DNA of 17,490 nt, taken from the NCBI GenBank assembly GCA_900541885.1, contig UQKW01000034.1:1-17490 (forward strand), in the 5' to 3' direction. The notes under the pieces were generated by a model. That model did no database searches. It saw only the letters and a list, made by a program, of their open reading frames with translations, and had not been told where the DNA came from. Both the position numbers and the translations under genes were made by a program. Shown one piece after another: positions 15,912-17,490 of the stretch (the first letter of the stretch is position 1; each line of letters begins with the position of its first letter). Source of the stretch: an uncultured Collinsella sp. Its GTDB lineage: Bacteria > Actinomycetota > Coriobacteriia > Coriobacteriales > Coriobacteriaceae.

Positions 15912-17312
15912 GTGTGCGCGATAATTCATTTTGGAACTGACGGTTGGCGCGCCCGCGTCGACGACGACTTTACCGCCGACAACGTTGCCCGCATTGCCGA
16001 TGCCGTCGGCGAGTTGTGGCAAAAGACCAATCCCGGCAAAACAGTATATATAGGGTTCGACACCCGGCCGCAGGCGCGCGAGTTCGCTGAGCTTGCGGCA
16101 GGCGTGCTTGCGGCTCACGGATTGGACGCAGTGCTCGCATCTCGGCCTGTCCCGACCCCCGCCCTCACGTGGGCGGCGGCGTATGACGGCGAGGCCTGCG
16201 GTGCGCTCATGGTGACGGGGTCCCATCATCCGCAGGGGTATCTGTGCCTTAAGTTGCGCATGGGAGATGGCTCGACGGCCAATCAGGATGTCATCGAAGA
16301 GCTCGAAGAGACCATGGCCCCCGAGCCGATGGGGATCGAGGAACGCTATCGCACCGCGGATATTATTCCTGACTATATGCAGGCGGTGGCATCGTTTGTC
16401 GATGCCGAGGCCATTCGAGCCGCTCACCTGCGTGTGGTAGTTGACCCCATGGGCGGTGCGGCCCAGGGATATCTTGCCGACCTGCTGCGGGAGCTAGGCG
16501 TCGAGGTGCACGAGATTCATGCCGGACAGCCGTCCGATCAAGAGGACATTTGCCCCGACCCTGTTGAGCCATGGGTGGACGCTTGCGAGCGTGCAGTTGT
16601 CGAGGACGGGGCGTGCGCGGGCCTGGTGACCGACGGCGATGCCGATCGTATTGGCGCGGTCGACGAACGCGGTAGATATATACATCCGCATCAAATCATG
16701 GCGCTTGTTTTGGGCGACCTCGTTCAATTCCGCAATTTGGAGGGGCGTGTCGTCGTCAATCTCTCGTGCTCGACACTCGTACGCCGCATTGCTGAGGCGC
16801 TTGGCTGTCGCGTGACCGTTAAGCCGGTCGGTTTCAAATATATAGCTGCAGAGATGAAGAAGGGCGGCGTCCTCATGGGAGGCGAGGAGGCCGGCGGCAT
16901 CGGCATCGCCGCGCATATGCCCGAGCGCGATGGAATCCTTGCTTGTCTGATTCTGTGTGAGCTTATGGCAAAGACGGGCGCGCCCTTGGGCGTTTTGGTC
17001 GATCAGCTCGAGGCCAGTTTTGGTAAGACGAGCTACGGGCGTCGCGATTTGCGCCTTGAGGCCGAAGACGCCGAATCGCTGCGAACGCTGCTTCCTGGCA
17101 TGAATCCCAAATCGATTTGCGGCAAGGCGCCGCAGACTGTAAGCCATATGGATGGTCTACGTTTGGCATTCGAGGATGACACCTGGCTGCTGATCCGCCC
17201 CAGCGGGACCGAACCGGTGGTTCGTGTATACGCCGAGGGGTTCTCGGTGGAGGAGCGCGATGAGTTGCTCGATGCCGGCTGTGCCTTGGCTAAGGGAGCC
17301 TATCAGCTTTAG
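15912..17312 (+). CDS. Phosphohexomutase (phosphoglucomutase/phosphomannomutase family)
   Basis: Alpha-D-phosphohexomutase superfamily: moves phosphate between C1 and C6 of glucose or mannose phosphates through a phosphoserine, supplying sugar nucleotides for wall polymers or glycogen. 466 aa. Seen: F-G-T-D-G-W-R at the N-terminus, the catalytic loop T-G-S-H-H-P with Ser104, the Mg2+ loop D-G-D-A-D-R (Asp241, Asp243, Asp245), the sugar-binding G-G-E-E-A-G-G-I-G, and the phosphate loop R-P-S-G-T-E-P-V-V-R. All four family sites are present. Odd: the catalytic loop normally reads T-A-S-H-N-P. GTG 15912 is chosen because GAGGTG (15899-15904) lies 7 bases upstream and F-G-T-D-G-W-R then falls near the start, as in the family. 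A reading from 15828 would add 28 unrelated residues. Substrate preference cannot be set; the G-G-E-E-x-G-G form is found in bifunctional PGM/PMM-type members. Confidence 0.93.
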   Translation: MCAIIHFGTDGWRARVDDDFTADNVARIADAVGELWQKTNPGKTVYIGFDTRPQAREFAELAAGVLAAHGLDAVLASRPVPTPALTWAAAYDGEACGALMVTGSHHPQGYLCLKLRMGDGSTANQDVIEELEETMAPEPMGIEERYRTADIIPDYMQAVASFVDAEAIRAAHLRVVVDPMGGAAQGYLADLLRELGVEVHEIHAGQPSDQEDICPDPVEPWVDACERAVVEDGACAGLVTDGDADRIGAVDERGRYIHPHQIMALVLGDLVQFRNLEGRVVVNLSCSTLVRRIAEALGCRVTVKPVGFKYIAAEMKKGGVLMGGEEAGGIGIAAHMPERDGILACLILCELMAKTGAPLGVLVDQLEASFGKTSYGRRDLRLEAEDAESLRTLLPGMNPKSICGKAPQTVSHMDGLRLAFEDDTWLLIRPSGTEPVVRVYAEGFSVEERDELLDAGCALAKGAYQL

Positions 17313-17490
17313 CCATATGACGCTTCACTATAAAGAGACCCTCGGCGAGTGGTGGAGAACGGCCGGCAAACGTAAGCTGAGTATTAAAATGTGTAGGAAA
17401 TGTGTACGCCCAGATTCCCGCCCCCGGGGCCCCTCCGGTCTGGCAATATATCTCCTTGCCGCGCGGCCCGGTCGGACCGGATGAGCCGCA
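17313..17490. other. Terminal 178 bases with no supported gene
   Basis: After the phosphohexomutase stop there is a very G+C-rich stretch with short symmetries: CCCCCGGGG near 17411-17419 and CCGGTC-G-GACCGG at 17468-17480. No T-run follows either, so they are not typical terminators. A 55-codon reading frame (17317-17484) begins 4 bases after the stop. It has no ribosome site and a composition (many Arg, Pro, Gly) typical of chance reading. The window ends before the next gene. Confidence 0.5.

Noticed and set aside
17317..17484. Possible 55-codon small gene after the phosphohexomutase, with a C-R-K-C segment
   Set aside because: No ribosome site, Arg/Pro/Gly-rich chance-like composition, and no recognisable family. 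The flanking sequence is cut off.

Overview
The window looks like ordinary chromosomal housekeeping DNA from a G+C-rich Gram-positive bacterium. The best guess is an actinobacterium of the Coriobacteriia (Collinsella-like). This is an inference from the protein character, the strong preference for G/C in third codon positions, the use of GTG and TTG starts, and the gene order. No database search was possible. There are no mobile elements, CRISPR arrays, tRNAs or rRNAs.

Layout. Bases 3-3018 hold the 3' part of a Sua5/YrdC/TsaC-type tRNA threonylcarbamoylation gene, glycerol kinase (glpK) and uracil phosphoribosyltransferase (upp). Bases 3300-10183 are a complete F-type ATP synthase operon: a small AtpI-like membrane protein, then atpB, atpE, atpF, atpH, atpA, atpG, atpD and atpC. 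A good sigma-70-type promoter lies at 3211-3238 and a strong intrinsic terminator at 10220-10258. Bases 10272-12803 hold two cell-envelope genes, murA and an LCP (LytR-CpsA-Psr) ligase. A convergent, hairpin-rich gap (12804-13056) separates these from pepT on the minus strand (13057-14304). A DtxR/MntR-type regulator (14425-14847) is divergent from pepT and is followed 12 bases later by a stand-alone zinc-type homocysteine methyltransferase domain (14860-15753). After another terminator comes a phosphohexomutase (15912-17312). The last 178 bases hold no gene that can be supported.

How the genes work together. The order tsaC-like / upp / atpI-B-E-F-H-A-G-D-C / murA is the old neighbourhood known from Bacillus and relatives, here with glpK between the tsaC-like gene and upp. 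The ATP synthase genes are tightly packed. There is an 11-base overlap at atpF/atpH and 1-base stop/start overlaps at atpH/atpA and atpG/atpD, which suggests translational coupling. The proton-carrying Glu of subunit c, the essential Arg of subunit a and the P-loops of alpha and beta are all present.

No clearly new multi-gene system was found. The points most worth a second look are: (1) a terminator between a perfect TATAAT box and the murA start, resembling an attenuator; (2) a 20-base palindrome between pepT and the metal-regulator gene; (3) a regulator whose metal ligands mix MntR-type and DtxR-type residues; (4) an apparent signal peptide on ATP synthase subunit b; and (5) an unusual Ser-His-His-Pro active-site motif in the phosphohexomutase.
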